Source: Mesorhizobium qingshengii (GTDB taxonomy: Bacteria; Pseudomonadota; Alphaproteobacteria; Rhizobiales; Rhizobiaceae). Taken from it: a stretch of 64,000 nucleotides of DNA. Both the position numbers and the translations under genes were made by a program. Under the pieces are notes generated by a model that did no database searches, was not told where the DNA came from, and saw nothing but the letters and a program-made list of their open reading frames with translations. The stretch lies in assembly GCF_027563465.1 (NCBI RefSeq), contig NZ_JAPFQA010000001.1:620001-684000 (forward strand). The letters are read 5' to 3'. Shown here one piece after another: positions 50,582-59,444 of the stretch; position 1 is the stretch's first letter; each line of letters opens with the position of its first letter.

Positions 50582-52020
50582 GAGACGGCTCCGATCGACT
50601 GGTCGATGCGGACGGGAAACAGGGGCTCGCAGACGGCAACGCCTTCGGTGAAGGCAGGTCGCCGTTCCGCCGCCAGTGTTTCGACCGGACGATCGCTTTT
50701 CAGGGGATAGAGTGTGGTGCCGATGATGGCCCGTTCGCCTGCCTTGTAGGCCGCGTTGCGCCGCCCCGCCGCGGCGTGAACGCGTGCCTGGATATGTCCG
50801 TCCTGGAGGCTGGACAACACGCCGCCCTCGGCCTCGATCGTCTGCAATTCCGCCCAGGCCACCTCGCACAGTTCCGCGGTCAGCGCTTCGACCGCGCCGG
50901 AACCACAGGCGGGATCGGCGACATGATCGATATGGCTTTCATGGGCCATGATCAGTTGCGCGTTGCGGGCGACTCGGCGGGCAAAGCCCGCCGGCAGGCC
51001 ATGCACGATCGTGTGCGGCAGGATGGAGATCGAATCCGCGCCGCCCGCCGCCGCGGCGAAGCCGGCAATGGCGGTACGCAGGATGTTCGTCTCGCAATCC
51101 ATCGCCGTCATCATGCGAAACGATGTCTCGGCATGGACATTGGCCGTGGAATTCGGGATCGAGCACGCCTCCTGTACACGCGCCCAGAGCCTGCGCAGGG
51201 CCCGGACCTTGGCCATCGACAGGAACTGGTCCTGGTCGACGCTCAGCGCGAAACCGATATGGGGCGCGGCATAGACAAGCGGCTGCCGCGCCTTCTCGAA
51301 CATTCTGAGATAGGACACCGCGGAAGCGAGCATGATGCCGAGTTCTTGTGCTTCCGTCGCGCCGGCATTGTGAAACACGCGCCCGTCGGCTTCCAGAAGC
51401 ACGCCCGGAACGCCCATCGAGAAGAAATGCGCCAGCGATTGCGGCATCGATGCCTGCAGGGCCTCGATCGACATGCGCAACCGGCCGGTTCCGGCAAAAA
51501 TAGCCGCCGGATCGATGCCGAAGGAAAGGTTGAGCTTTGTCGGATCGGACCGGCGTTTGCTCAGGAACGCCACCAGCCAGTCGGCCACGGCGCGGCTCCA
51601 GGGATGGGCGTCGATGCGGATCTGCACGCGGTTGAGGGGCACGCCGTCCAGCACCGTCTCCAGTGCCTGCGCTGTCCTCGGCAGGCCATAGCCGAATGCA
51701 TTCGGGGCGCCTTCGAAGACAAGCGACAATCCAGTGGCCCCCTGCGCCACGTCCTCCAGCGCCTGGGCCTGGGCGCGGGCGATGTCGGGATCGTCGACCC
51801 GCTGGCTGACGATCCAGGGCAATGTGGGGTTCGCGCGTACCATCGGTTCCGCTGCCATGCAGCGGTCGTAGAGCGGTTCGATGCGGATGTTGTCGTCTGT
51901 ATGGGAGACCAGCTTTTCCTCGAAGGAAGCGCCGGCAAGCGCCTTTTCCGCCAGGGCCAGCCATCGCTGCCGCTCGGCGTTTGCGGGTTCAACATTCTGG
52001 ATCAAGGCTCCGGCGCCCAT
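50578..52020 (-). CDS. Methylmalonyl-CoA mutase, small subunit
   Basis: A 480-aa partner of the catalytic subunit. It has the mutase barrel pattern ([39 protein letters not shown]) but ends before a B12 domain and lacks the DGHDRG motif, so it is the structural subunit of the heterodimer. GAGGAAGACGG precedes the ATG. It is the first gene of the two-gene operon; the 318-base spacer upstream contains a 19-base tandem repeat. Confidence 0.92.
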   Translation of the reverse strand: MGAGALIQNVEPANAERQRWLALAEKALAGASFEEKLVSHTDDNIRIEPLYDRCMAAEPMVRANPTLPWIVSQRVDDPDIARAQAQALEDVAQGATGLSLVFEGAPNAFGYGLPRTAQALETVLDGVPLNRVQIRIDAHPWSRAVADWLVAFLSKRRSDPTKLNLSFGIDPAAIFAGTGRLRMSIEALQASMPQSLAHFFSMGVPGVLLEADGRVFHNAGATEAQELGIMLASAVSYLRMFEKARQPLVYAAPHIGFALSVDQDQFLSMAKVRALRRLWARVQEACSIPNSTANVHAETSFRMMTAMDCETNILRTAIAGFAAAAGGADSISILPHTIVHGLPAGFARRVARNAQLIMAHESHIDHVADPACGSGAVEALTAELCEVAWAELQTIEAEGGVLSSLQDGHIQARVHAAAGRRNAAYKAGERAIIGTTLYPLKSDRPVETLAAERRPAFTEGVAVCEPLFPVRIDQSIGAVS

Positions 52021-52211
52021 CCGTCTTCCTCGCTTTTATGCGGCCGCACCAACCTGGAGCAATTCAGTCTACGGCCCCCGGTCCGATATCGCAATCCAAG
52101 CCCTTCCAGGGGGCTGAATTCGATCCATCGGATATAGGTCGACCGCGGGCACGAACCATGAACGATTGCCAAACACCGGCAAGATCCGCAAGCTCCAAAA
52201 ATCCGATTTCG
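52021..52211. other. Part of the 318-base divergent spacer: no gene seen
   Basis: Lies between the small mutase subunit and the HerA-like gene, so it must carry promoters in both directions. I see no credible ORF. Two similar segments, CCGATATCG near 52082 and CGGATATAGG near 52129, may be parts of a binding site. Confidence 0.35.
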
Positions 52212-52258
52212 ACGAATGGCCCCAGTTTGGACGAATGGCCCCAGTTTGGACGAATGGC
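52212..52258. repeat. 19-base tandem repeat (2.5 copies)
   Basis: The unit ACGAATGGCCCCAGTTTGG stands at 52212-52230 and 52231-52249, identical, and its first nine bases recur at 52250-52258. It lies in the spacer between two divergent genes, 80-126 bases before the HerA-like start and about 190 bases upstream of the mutase operon. It could be an array of regulator sites or a replication-slippage product. Confidence 0.8.
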
Positions 52259-52338
52259 ATTGTCGCTGCGCAACGGCCTCACTATACCAGCGGCAAGGCC
52301 GCTGGCTTTAAAGACATCACTTCGCGGAGACCGGACAC

Positions 52339-53886
52339 ATGGCTGACGACACCAGTATTTTCATCGGCGCCAGCCGCAAGCCGGACGACAGCTACCAGCG
52401 TGCCGAGCAGTTGTTGCTGCAGTACGGGAACCGCCACGGCCTGGTGACCGGCGCCACCGGTACCGGCAAGACGGTTACCTTGCAGATCCTGGCGGAGGGT
52501 TTTTCCAACGCCGGCGTGCCGGTGTTCTGCGCAGACATCAAGGGCGACCTGTCCGGCATCGCCATGATGGGTACGGCACAGGATTTCCTCGTCAAGCGCG
52601 CCGAACAGATCAAGCTCGACCCCTATGACTTTCAGGAATTTCCGGTGATCTTCTGGGACCTGTTCGGGGAGCAGGGCCATCCGATCCGCGCCACCGTCTC
52701 GGAAATGGGGCCGCTGCTTTTGTCGCGCCTGATGAACCTGACCGAGGCGCAGGAAGGCATCATGAACATCGCCTTCCGCCTGGCGGACGAGGAAGGCCTG
52801 CTGCTGCTCGACATGAAGGATTTGCAGGCGCTCCTGGCCAACATCGCCGAGCGTGCCGACGAGATCGGCTCGCGCTACGGCAATGTGACGAAGCCGTCGG
52901 TCGGAGCCATCCAGCGCACGCTGCTGGTCCTCGAGCAGCAGGGCGCCGCGCACTTCTTCGGCGAGCCGGCCCTGCGGATCTCCGACATCATGCGCACCAC
53001 GCGCGACGGGCGCGGTGCCATCAGCGTGCTTGCCGCCGACAAGCTGATGATGAATCCGCGGCTCTACGCGACATTCCTTCTGTGGCTGATGTCGGAGCTG
53101 TTCGAAGTGCTGCCGGAAGTCGGCGACCCCGACAAGCCGAAACTGGTGTTCTTCTTCGACGAGGCGCATCTTCTGTTCGACGAAGCGCCCAAAGTGCTGG
53201 TCGATCGCGTCGAGCAGGTGGTCCGCCTGATCCGTTCGAAAGGCGTCGGCGTCTATTTCGTCACGCAGAACCCGTTGGATATCCCTGAAAAGGTTCTGGC
53301 CCAGCTCGGCAACCGCGTACAGCACGCGCTGCGCGCCTATACGCCGCGTGAGCAGCAGGCGGTAAAGACGGCGGCCGAGACGTTCCGGCCAAATCCCGAC
53401 TTTGACTGCTCCACCGCAATCACCCAGCTCGCCACCGGCGAAGCTCTGGTTTCGATGCTTGAAGCCAAGGGCGTGCCGTCCATGGTGCAGCGGACGCTGA
53501 TCCGCCCGCCGTCCTCGCGCCTGGGGCCGATCACGCCCGACGAGCGTCGCAAGCTGATCCAGGAAAGTCCGGTCGCCGGCCAATACGACCAGGTCGTCGA
53601 TCGCGAATCGGCTTTCGAGATGCTGCAGAAGAAGGCCAGGGAGGCGCAGGACGCCGAAGAGCAGGCGCGGCAGGCCGGCAGCGGCGGCTCGCGCTGGACC
53701 ATACCCGGCTTCGGCAACGACGATCCGGCGCCTCAATCAGGCAGCAGGCGCACGCCGGCGCCAAGGCCGTCCAACCGCCAGACCGTGGCCGAGGCGGCGA
53801 TCAAGTCGGTGGTGCGCTCGGTTGGCTCATCGGTCGGACGCGCCATCGTGCGCGGGATCCTGGGCAGCCTGTCGCGCGGGCGGTAA
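52339..53886 (+). CDS. HerA/YjgR-like ATPase (DUF853 family)
   Basis: A 515-aa P-loop ATPase of the HerA-FtsK superfamily. Walker A is GATGTGKT (residues ~38-45) and Walker [33 protein letters not shown] is the arginine-finger-side block typical of YjgR. The last ~100 residues are polar and Gly/Ser/Arg-rich, ending in a basic helix. YjgR homologues are widespread but poorly understood; a DNA-pumping role is inferred from fold. No NurA nuclease gene is beside it. Confidence 0.88.
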   Translation: MADDTSIFIGASRKPDDSYQRAEQLLLQYGNRHGLVTGATGTGKTVTLQILAEGFSNAGVPVFCADIKGDLSGIAMMGTAQDFLVKRAEQIKLDPYDFQEFPVIFWDLFGEQGHPIRATVSEMGPLLLSRLMNLTEAQEGIMNIAFRLADEEGLLLLDMKDLQALLANIAERADEIGSRYGNVTKPSVGAIQRTLLVLEQQGAAHFFGEPALRISDIMRTTRDGRGAISVLAADKLMMNPRLYATFLLWLMSELFEVLPEVGDPDKPKLVFFFDEAHLLFDEAPKVLVDRVEQVVRLIRSKGVGVYFVTQNPLDIPEKVLAQLGNRVQHALRAYTPREQQAVKTAAETFRPNPDFDCSTAITQLATGEALVSMLEAKGVPSMVQRTLIRPPSSRLGPITPDERRKLIQESPVAGQYDQVVDRESAFEMLQKKAREAQDAEEQARQAGSGGSRWTIPGFGNDDPAPQSGSRRTPAPRPSNRQTVAEAAIKSVVRSVGSSVGRAIVRGILGSLSRGR

Positions 53887-53921
53887 GATTTGAAGCTGCG
53901 GCGTTGCCGCTGCCTCGCTAG

Positions 53922-54746
53922 TCAGAAGATCGAGTTGGTGACCTCTTTTAGCGGCCCGAGAAGCACCGATCCTTCCGGCACGCCGGCGTCGATCGGGATG
54001 GCCTTGCGGTTGGCCGTCGCCACCATTGCCTGACCGATATCGGCGGTGACGATGACCGGGCTCTTGGAGGGCACGCGATCATAGAGATCGATGATGTCCT
54101 GGTTCATGAAGCGAACGCAGCCGGAAGAGACCGATTTGCCGATCGATTTCCATTCCGGCGAGCCGTGCAGGCGATAGAGCGTGTCCACGTTGCCCTGGAA
54201 AAGATAGAGCGCGCGCGCGCCGAGCGGATTCTTCAGCCCACCGGGCATGCCGCCATTGTCGGCGCTGTATGGCTTCAGTTCCGGCTGCCGGGCGATCATT
54301 TCATCCGGCGGTGTCCATTTCGGCCATTTCTGCTTCCACTGGACCACGGCGTCGCCGGACCATTCGAAGCCGGCGCGGCCGAGACCCACACCATAGCGGA
54401 TGGCCTGGCCGCCAGGGCGCACGAGATAGAGGTGGTGCCCGGTTGTGTCGACGATAAGCGTGCCTGGCTTCTGTCCCGTCGGATCGGGAACGATCTGACG
54501 CAGGTACTGCGGATCGATCTTCTCGAACGGTATGGCCGGGAGGTCGAAACCGCCATCGCTGACGGCCGCGTACATCGTCGCATAGTCGGGCAGCGGCGGC
54601 TCGACATAGGTTGGCGGCGGCGGCTCGACCGGTCCCAGTCCGGTGGTGGCGCATGCGGAAACCGCGATCGAAGCGGCGCCCAATGCAGCGGCGTTCAGAA
54701 AGCCGCGACGGCTCAGGCGATAGGATTCGATTTCGGTTATGGACAT
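53922..54746 (-). CDS. L,D-transpeptidase (YkuD domain) with RR signal/lipobox
   Basis: A 274-aa cell-wall enzyme. The N-terminus LSRRGFLNAAALGAASI resembles a Tat signal and runs into AVSACA, a possible lipobox. The YkuD domain lies at residues ~95-235 with the active-site block HGSPEWKSIGKSVSSGCVRF, including catalytic His and Cys. It forms 3-3 cross-links in peptidoglycan or links lipoproteins to it, in the periplasm. Transcribed alone and converging on the ATPase gene. Confidence 0.9.
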   Translation of the reverse strand: MSITEIESYRLSRRGFLNAAALGAASIAVSACATTGLGPVEPPPPTYVEPPLPDYATMYAAVSDGGFDLPAIPFEKIDPQYLRQIVPDPTGQKPGTLIVDTTGHHLYLVRPGGQAIRYGVGLGRAGFEWSGDAVVQWKQKWPKWTPPDEMIARQPELKPYSADNGGMPGGLKNPLGARALYLFQGNVDTLYRLHGSPEWKSIGKSVSSGCVRFMNQDIIDLYDRVPSKSPVIVTADIGQAMVATANRKAIPIDAGVPEGSVLLGPLKEVTNSIF

Positions 54747-54798
54747 GGTTGCCTTCTTTAGGTCTCAAATCGCAACAAAGCGTCAATACGCTGGCTGC

Positions 54799-54827
54799 CG
54801 CGCGGGTGCCTTACAACACCCGGCGCG
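54799..54827. terminator. Hairpin between the L,D-transpeptidase and dehalogenase genes
   Basis: GGGTG/CACCC extended by CGCGC/GCGCG with one bulged base around an 8-base loop. It lies 94 bases past the dehalogenase stop and 53 bases before the transpeptidase start (minus strand). No T-run, so a weak terminator at best. Confidence 0.4.
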
Positions 54828-54920
54828 ATAGGCGGTTCCGATTCTGGCTTGAAGGTGGGCAAAGAAAGGCGAAGCTGTGACTGTGCCGCCACTGTGGCGC
54901 CAGGGACACAGGTCTGCGAC

Positions 54921-55583
54921 CTAGCTGCCGGACACCAGGGCTTCGAGGGTTGGCAGGATCAGGGCTGGTGGAAAATCGCGGTATTCCTCGGGCTGGTTGG
55001 AACGGTTGATCCATACCGTGCGGAAGCCGAACTTGGTGGCGCCCGCGATGTCCCAGCGATTGGAGGACTGGAAGGAAACCGCGCCGGGGTAGAGCCGCTG
55101 GCTGGTAGTGACCATGTCGTAGACCGAGGGGTCGGTCTTGAAGCGGCGCACCGCATCGACGGAATAGACATCGTCCAAAACCTGGTCGAGCGCGGCGGAC
55201 TTCACCGCTGCCTCAAGCATTTCCGGCGAGCCATTGGAGAGGATCGCCAGTCTCGCTCCAGAAGCCTTGAGCGCCTTGAGGACGGCCGGCACCTCGGGAT
55301 AGCAATCCAGCCGCCAGTAAGCGTCCAGCAGTTTTGCCTTGAGGCTGGGATCGGCTGAGGGAACCTTGCGCAAGGCGAAATCGAGCGCCTGCTCGGTCAA
55401 CTGCCAGAAATCGGCATAGGCGCCCATCAGCGTCCTCACCCAGGAATATTCGAGCTGCTTGGCGCGCCAGATCTCGGACAGCAACTGGCCGTCTGGTCCG
55501 ATCTGATCGGCATGGCGGCGCACGGCCGCATGCACGTCGAACAGCGTGCCGTAGGCGTCGAAAACATAGGTAGCGTATTGCAT
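54921..55583 (-). CDS. Haloacid dehalogenase, type II
   Basis: A 220-aa HAD-superfamily enzyme. Motif I with the nucleophile Asp is YVFDAYGTLFDVHAA, motif II is LAILSNGSPEML, motif III Lys lies in VRRFKTDPSVYDM and motif IV ends in SSNRWDIAGATKFGF. These match L-2-haloacid dehalogenases, in which FDAYGTLFD and SSNxWD are diagnostic. It hydrolyses 2-haloalkanoic acids with inversion, or a natural substrate not yet known. I use the ATG at 55583; the longer upstream frame lacks conservation. Confidence 0.9.
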   Translation of the reverse strand: MQYATYVFDAYGTLFDVHAAVRRHADQIGPDGQLLSEIWRAKQLEYSWVRTLMGAYADFWQLTEQALDFALRKVPSADPSLKAKLLDAYWRLDCYPEVPAVLKALKASGARLAILSNGSPEMLEAAVKSAALDQVLDDVYSVDAVRRFKTDPSVYDMVTTSQRLYPGAVSFQSSNRWDIAGATKFGFRTVWINRSNQPEEYRDFPPALILPTLEALVSGS

Positions 55584-55739
55584 GGCGACAGTTTTGGGGC
55601 GAGGCGAGGCGAGGTGCAAGCTTTGATTGTGCCGCGCCTGCCGCTGGCCTCAACAAAACTCCTCGATGCCGGTTGACGCCGCCCGCCAAAGCATCTTCCA
55701 ATGGCTGTCGAACGAGACCGATTGAGACGGGACAACGCG

Positions 55740-56618
55740 ATGACACTGGCGGCAGCGGCACAATCCGCGACTTGGACTTTCGTCGATGGCGATTGGCATG
55801 AGGGCAATGTCGCCATTCTTGGGCCGCGCAGCCACGCCATGTGGCTTGGCACCAGCGTCTTCGACGGCGGCCGCTGGTTCGAGGGCGTGGCGCCGGACCT
55901 CGAGCTCCATGCCGCCAGGGTGAATTCGTCGGCGATTGCGCTCGGCCTCAAGCCGTCCATGACCGCCGACAAGATCGTCGGGTTGACGTGGGATGGGTTG
56001 AAGAAGTTCGATGGCAAGACAGCCGTCTACATCAGGCCGATGTACTGGGCCGAGCATGGCGGCTACATGGGCGTGCCGGCCGATCCCGCGTCGACCCGTT
56101 TTTGCCTTTGCCTCTATGAATCGCCGATGATCCCACCCACCGGCTTTTCGGTGACCGTGTCGCCGTTCCGGCGCCCGACCATCGAAACCATGCCGACCAA
56201 CGCCAAGGCCGGCTGCCTCTATCCCAACAACGGCCGCGCCATCCTCGAAGCCAAGATGCGCGGCTTTGACAATGCGTTGGTGCTCGACATGCTGGGCAAC
56301 GTCGCCGAGACCGGAACCTCGAACATCTTCCTGGTCAAGGACGGCCATGTCTTCACGCCGGCGCCGAACGGCACCTTCCTGTCCGGCATCACCCGCTCGC
56401 GCACGATGACCCTGCTTGGCGAGTATGGGTTCAAGACCACTGAAAAGACGCTGTCGGTGCGCGATTTCCTCGAAGCGGACGAGATTTTTTCGACCGGAAA
56501 TCATTCCAAGGTGGTGCCTATCACGCGTATCGAGGATCGTAATCTGCAGCCCGGGCCGGTGGCCAAGAAGGCGCGCGAGCTCTATTGGGATTGGGCGCAT
56601 TCGACGCCGGCTGGCTGA
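55740..56618 (+). CDS. Branched-chain-amino-acid aminotransferase (class IV)
   Basis: A 292-aa PLP enzyme of the BCAT type, which transfers the amino group of leucine, isoleucine or valine to 2-oxoglutarate. Seen: TSVFDGGRWFEG near residue 40, RPMYWAEHGGYMG, the PLP-lysine segment NAKAGCLYPNNGRAIL, and VAETGTSNIFLVKDG, followed by TFLSGITRSRT. An in-frame ATG at 55701 would add 13 residues; I prefer 55740 because homologues of this group begin near LAAAAQSATWTF. Aminodeoxychorismate lyase and D-amino-acid transaminase share the fold but are shorter. Confidence 0.88.
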   Translation: MTLAAAAQSATWTFVDGDWHEGNVAILGPRSHAMWLGTSVFDGGRWFEGVAPDLELHAARVNSSAIALGLKPSMTADKIVGLTWDGLKKFDGKTAVYIRPMYWAEHGGYMGVPADPASTRFCLCLYESPMIPPTGFSVTVSPFRRPTIETMPTNAKAGCLYPNNGRAILEAKMRGFDNALVLDMLGNVAETGTSNIFLVKDGHVFTPAPNGTFLSGITRSRTMTLLGEYGFKTTEKTLSVRDFLEADEIFSTGNHSKVVPITRIEDRNLQPGPVAKKARELYWDWAHSTPAG

Positions 56619-56653
56619 CGCGTCCGGCTGGGTCTTTTGCCTCTGCGTGGTTC

Positions 56654-56687
56654 GTTGTCGGAAAACCGTGTGACAGTTTTCCGCAAC
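56654..56687. repeat. RIME-like palindrome upstream of the superoxide dismutase gene
   Basis: GTTG..GGAAAAC (56654-56666) pairs with GTTTTCC.CAAC (56676-56687) around a 9-base loop. The AAAA-11 bases-TTTT core has the same spacing as the palindromes at 11576 and 33197. Confidence 0.55.
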
Positions 56688-56699
56688 CCGCTTAGAAAG

Positions 56700-56724
56700 G
56701 GAACCGGCGCTTCATTCCGGAGTT
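56700..56724 (+). promoter_or_regulatory. GGAAC-N17-GTT promoter candidate (EcfG-type) for sodB
   Basis: GGAAC (56700-56704) and GTT (56722-56724) 17 bases apart, 71 bases before the superoxide dismutase ATG. The same layout precedes the microprotein at 31046. A stress sigma factor would suit this gene. Confidence 0.4.
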
Positions 56725-56794
56725 GTTCCAGCTCAATCCAGACCTATCTTAATCCGGTATCGACACCGGATTTTTCCACGAGGGAGTACCATCC

Positions 56795-57397
56795 ATGGCT
56801 TTTGAATTGCCCGCTCTGCCTTACGACTACGAGGCCTTGCAGCCTTACATGTCGAAAGAGACGCTGGAATACCACCACGACAAGCACCACAAGGCCTATG
56901 TCGACAACGGCAACAAGCTGGCCGCGGAGGCTGGCATGGGCGATCTGTCAGTCGAAGAGGTGGTCAAGCAGTCGTTCGGCAAGAATGCCGGCCTGTTCAA
57001 CAATGCCGCCCAGCACTACAATCACATTCATTTCTGGAAGTGGATGAAGAAGGGCGGCGGCGGCAACAAATTGCCGGGTGCCCTGCAGAAGGCGGTCGAT
57101 AGCGATCTCGGCGGCTACGACAAGTTCAAGGCCGACTTTATCGCCGCCGGCACGACGCAGTTCGGCTCGGGCTGGGCCTGGGTTTCGGTCAAGGACGGCA
57201 AGCTGGCGATCTCGAAGACGCCGAATGGCGAAAACCCGCTCGTTCATGGCGCGACGCCGGTCCTCGGCGTCGATGTCTGGGAACATTCCTATTACATCGA
57301 CTACCGCAACGCCCGCCCGAAATATCTCGAGGCGTTCGTCGACAGCCTGATCAACTGGGACCATGTCCTCGAGCTTTACGAAAAGGCCAAGGCCTGA
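56795..57397 (+). CDS. sodB: Superoxide dismutase (Fe/Mn)
   Basis: A 200-aa cytoplasmic Fe/Mn superoxide dismutase, converting superoxide to peroxide and oxygen. The four metal ligands sit in LEYHHDKHHKAYVDNGN (first His), HYNHIHFWKWM (second His) and DVWEHSYYIDYRN (Asp and His). GSGWAWVSV is the usual core. Iron versus manganese cannot be decided by eye. GAGGGAG lies ten bases before the ATG, and an excellent terminator follows the stop. Confidence 0.96.
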   Translation: MAFELPALPYDYEALQPYMSKETLEYHHDKHHKAYVDNGNKLAAEAGMGDLSVEEVVKQSFGKNAGLFNNAAQHYNHIHFWKWMKKGGGGNKLPGALQKAVDSDLGGYDKFKADFIAAGTTQFGSGWAWVSVKDGKLAISKTPNGENPLVHGATPVLGVDVWEHSYYIDYRNARPKYLEAFVDSLINWDHVLELYEKAKA

Positions 57398-57408
57398 TCG
57401 ATTTACGG

Positions 57409-57440
57409 AAAAGCCCCGGCACGCCGGGGCTTTTCTTTTC
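57409..57440 (+). terminator. Rho-independent terminator after sodB
   Basis: GCCCCGGC (57413-57420) and GCCGGGGC (57423-57430) form a tight GC stem, with AAAA before and TTTTCTTTT after. It is the clearest intrinsic terminator in the window and can also work in reverse. Confidence 0.93.
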
Positions 57441-57555
57441 CAGCGTCGGCGCGGTCGATGCAAAATTATGCCCGGCAAAATCCGGCAATCAATAGGGAAT
57501 ATTCACGCCGGCCTGGCCGTTATCGTTCTGTCCCCTTCATCATGGAGCCAATTGA

Positions 57556-57993
57556 ATGAGAAAGCTTGTCATCGCCATCTCTATGCTCGGCCTCGTCGGT
57601 TCGGCGGCTTTTGCCGACCCGATCCTCGATCGGCAGGCTCTGATGAAGGAACGTGGAAAGATTGCCGGCGGATTGTCGAAAGTGGTCAACGGCCAGGAGC
57701 CCTTCGAGGCAGCGGCGGTGCTGACGGCGTTGCAGGCGCTTCAGGCGAATGCCGAGAAGTTGGATATTGACGCTCTTTTCCCGGCCGGCAGCGACGCTGG
57801 CGACACCACGGCTGCTCCCAAGATCTGGGAAGACATGGCAGGTTTCAAGGCGGTTCACGCCAAGTATCTCGCTGACGTCAAGGCCGCGGTTGCCGCCGCC
57901 CCTGCCGATGTCGACGCCTTGAAGGCGCAGTTCGATACGCTTGGCTCCGACTGCGGCACCTGCCATCAGACCTACAGGATCAAAAAGGGCTGA
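57556..57993 (+). CDS. Cytochrome c' (class II c-type cytochrome)
   Basis: A 145-aa periplasmic haem protein. The signal peptide ends near AAFA, and residues DPILDRQALMKERGKIAG form the first helix of the four-helix bundle. The single haem site CGTCH lies close to the C-terminus, as in cytochromes c'. These proteins bind NO or shuttle electrons. The ATG has GGAG eight bases upstream. The diheme cytochrome gene begins 9 bases after its stop, so the two form an operon. Confidence 0.9.
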   Translation: MRKLVIAISMLGLVGSAAFADPILDRQALMKERGKIAGGLSKVVNGQEPFEAAAVLTALQALQANAEKLDIDALFPAGSDAGDTTAAPKIWEDMAGFKAVHAKYLADVKAAVAAAPADVDALKAQFDTLGSDCGTCHQTYRIKKG

Positions 57994-58002
57994 TCGCGGG
58001 CA

Positions 58003-58953
58003 ATGCCCTTGCTGAAAAAACTCGTCGGCGCCGCCCTGATCATGGGCGGTGTCGGTGCTGTGGCCGGATGGCTGCTGTCGGCGCCGGTCAAGCTCGACGC
58101 TGAAACCCTGGCGCAACTCGGCCCCGGCGATGCCGCCAGGGGCAAGCGCATTTTCAATGCCGGCGGCTGCACGTCCTGTCATGCCAAGCCTGGTTCCCAG
58201 GGTGATGCCCGACTTCAACTGGTCGGCGGTCTCGAACTCAAGACGCCGTTCGGCACCTTCGTGCCACCCAACATTTCGCAGGACGCCAAGGATGGCATTG
58301 GCGCCTGGTCGGTGGAAGACCTTGCCAATGCCATGCTGAAGGGCGTCTCGCCTTCAGGCGAGCATTTCTACCCGGCGTTCCCCTACCCGTCCTACGCACG
58401 CATGAGGCCAGCCGACATTGCCGATCTCTACGCCTTCCTGAAGACGCTTCCGGCGGTTGCCGGCAAAGCGCCAGGTCACTCGTTGAGTTTCCCCTTCAAC
58501 ATCCGTCGCGGTCTCGGGCTGTGGAAGCGGCTCTATTTGAGCAAGGAGCCGGTGATCGCTTTCCCTGATGGCACGCCGGATCCGGTGATGGCCGGCCGCT
58601 ACCTGGTCGAGGGACCAGGCCACTGCGGCGAATGCCACACGCCGCGCGCCTTCACCGGTGGCGCCAAGAAGAGCGAGTGGCTGGCTGGCGCGGCGGCGGC
58701 TGAAGGCAACGGTATCGTGTCGAACATCACCTCGGGCGAGGGCGGCATCGGAAAATGGTCTGAAGACGACATCGCCAACTATCTCGAAACCGGCTTTACG
58801 CCAGAGTTCGATTCCGCGAGCGGTGCCATGGTCGATGTACAAAAGAACATGGCCGAGCTGACTGCGGACGATCGCGCGGCGATCGCCGCCTATCTGAAGG
58901 CGATACCGCCGCATCCCAACGGCTACCCGGCTCGCAAGAAGACGGCGAACTGA
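58003..58953 (+). CDS. Diheme cytochrome c
   Basis: A 316-aa exported protein with an uncleaved or cleaved N-terminal hydrophobic segment (LVGAALIMGGVGAVAGWLL) and two class I haem sites: GGCTSCHAKPG (residues ~55-60) and GHCGECHTPRA (~207-212). Each is followed by a distal Met region (for example EHFYPAFPYPSYARM). It resembles the cytochrome subunits of membrane alcohol, aldehyde or gluconate dehydrogenases, but no dehydrogenase gene is adjacent. Paired with cytochrome c' in one operon. Confidence 0.9.
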   Translation: MPLLKKLVGAALIMGGVGAVAGWLLSAPVKLDAETLAQLGPGDAARGKRIFNAGGCTSCHAKPGSQGDARLQLVGGLELKTPFGTFVPPNISQDAKDGIGAWSVEDLANAMLKGVSPSGEHFYPAFPYPSYARMRPADIADLYAFLKTLPAVAGKAPGHSLSFPFNIRRGLGLWKRLYLSKEPVIAFPDGTPDPVMAGRYLVEGPGHCGECHTPRAFTGGAKKSEWLAGAAAAEGNGIVSNITSGEGGIGKWSEDDIANYLETGFTPEFDSASGAMVDVQKNMAELTADDRAAIAAYLKAIPPHPNGYPARKKTAN

Positions 58954-58960
58954 TTTTCGA

Positions 58961-59350
58961 TCACGGGTGGCGGTCGCCGAGGAAATCGAAGCCGGTTTCG
59001 AAGAAATGATTGTAGTCGCAGGTCAATTCCTCGCCGGGCGCGATGTCGCGCAACGCGTAGGTCTCCTCGGGCGAGGAGACATCGCAATTCGGATCGTCGT
59101 CGTGGTTCATGTAACGCGCGTCGTCGGCTTCGAAGACGATGTAGTTCGGGTCGCGCCGGTCGGGATAGGAATATCGGTCGAGATAGGCTTTGACCGGCCC
59201 GGTTTCGTTCTCGTAGGTCTCGACCTTGATACGCCGGTCATATTTGGGATCGAGCTTCCAGATCAGCGCGCCGCTGGGAATATGGGTCTTGGCGAAGACA
59301 CCGATACCCTGGATGGGCGATTTGTCGAGATAGACGTCGACGAGCAGCAT
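58961..59350 (-). CDS. SET-domain protein (protein lysine methyltransferase fold)
   Basis: A 129-aa protein consisting almost only of a SET domain. Seen in order: GIGVFAKTHIPSGALIW, the AdoMet-binding RYMNHDDDPNC, and GEELTCDYNHFF with the catalytic Tyr. The ATG at 59350 has AAGGG seven bases upstream. The Cys-rich post-SET segment is missing. Bacterial SET proteins are few and their substrates mostly unknown; methylation of ribosomal or nucleoid proteins has been proposed. Confidence 0.85.
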   Translation of the reverse strand: MLLVDVYLDKSPIQGIGVFAKTHIPSGALIWKLDPKYDRRIKVETYENETGPVKAYLDRYSYPDRRDPNYIVFEADDARYMNHDDDPNCDVSSPEETYALRDIAPGEELTCDYNHFFETGFDFLGDRHP

Positions 59351-59381
59351 GGCAGACCCTTGCGAGATTGATGATTGGGCG

Positions 59382-59405
59382 GCGCGGCTTTGAAAAAAGC
59401 CGCGC
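59382..59405. terminator. Perfect hairpin between oligopeptidase and SET genes
   Basis: GCGCGGCTTT (59382-59391) and AAAGCCGCGC (59396-59405), loop GAAA on the plus strand. It stands 40 bases after the oligopeptidase stop (minus strand) and 31 bases before the SET start. No T-run follows on the minus strand; it probably ends or stabilises the oligopeptidase mRNA. Confidence 0.6.
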
Positions 59406-59444
59406 ATTGGGTAGCGCGCGACTATCGCAATTGCGAGCGGAAAA

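Noticed and set aside
48326-50710. 794-codon plus-strand ORF opposite methylmalonyl-CoA mutase
   Set aside because: Shadow frame; composition is Arg/Asp/Gly-rich with no domains.
54836-54910. Cobalamin-riboswitch-like words (GCCGCCACTGT, then CCAGGGACACAGGTCTGC)
   Set aside because: The order is suggestive, but most of the conserved core is missing, the element is far too short, and no plus-strand gene follows within 800 bases. A covariance-model search would settle it.
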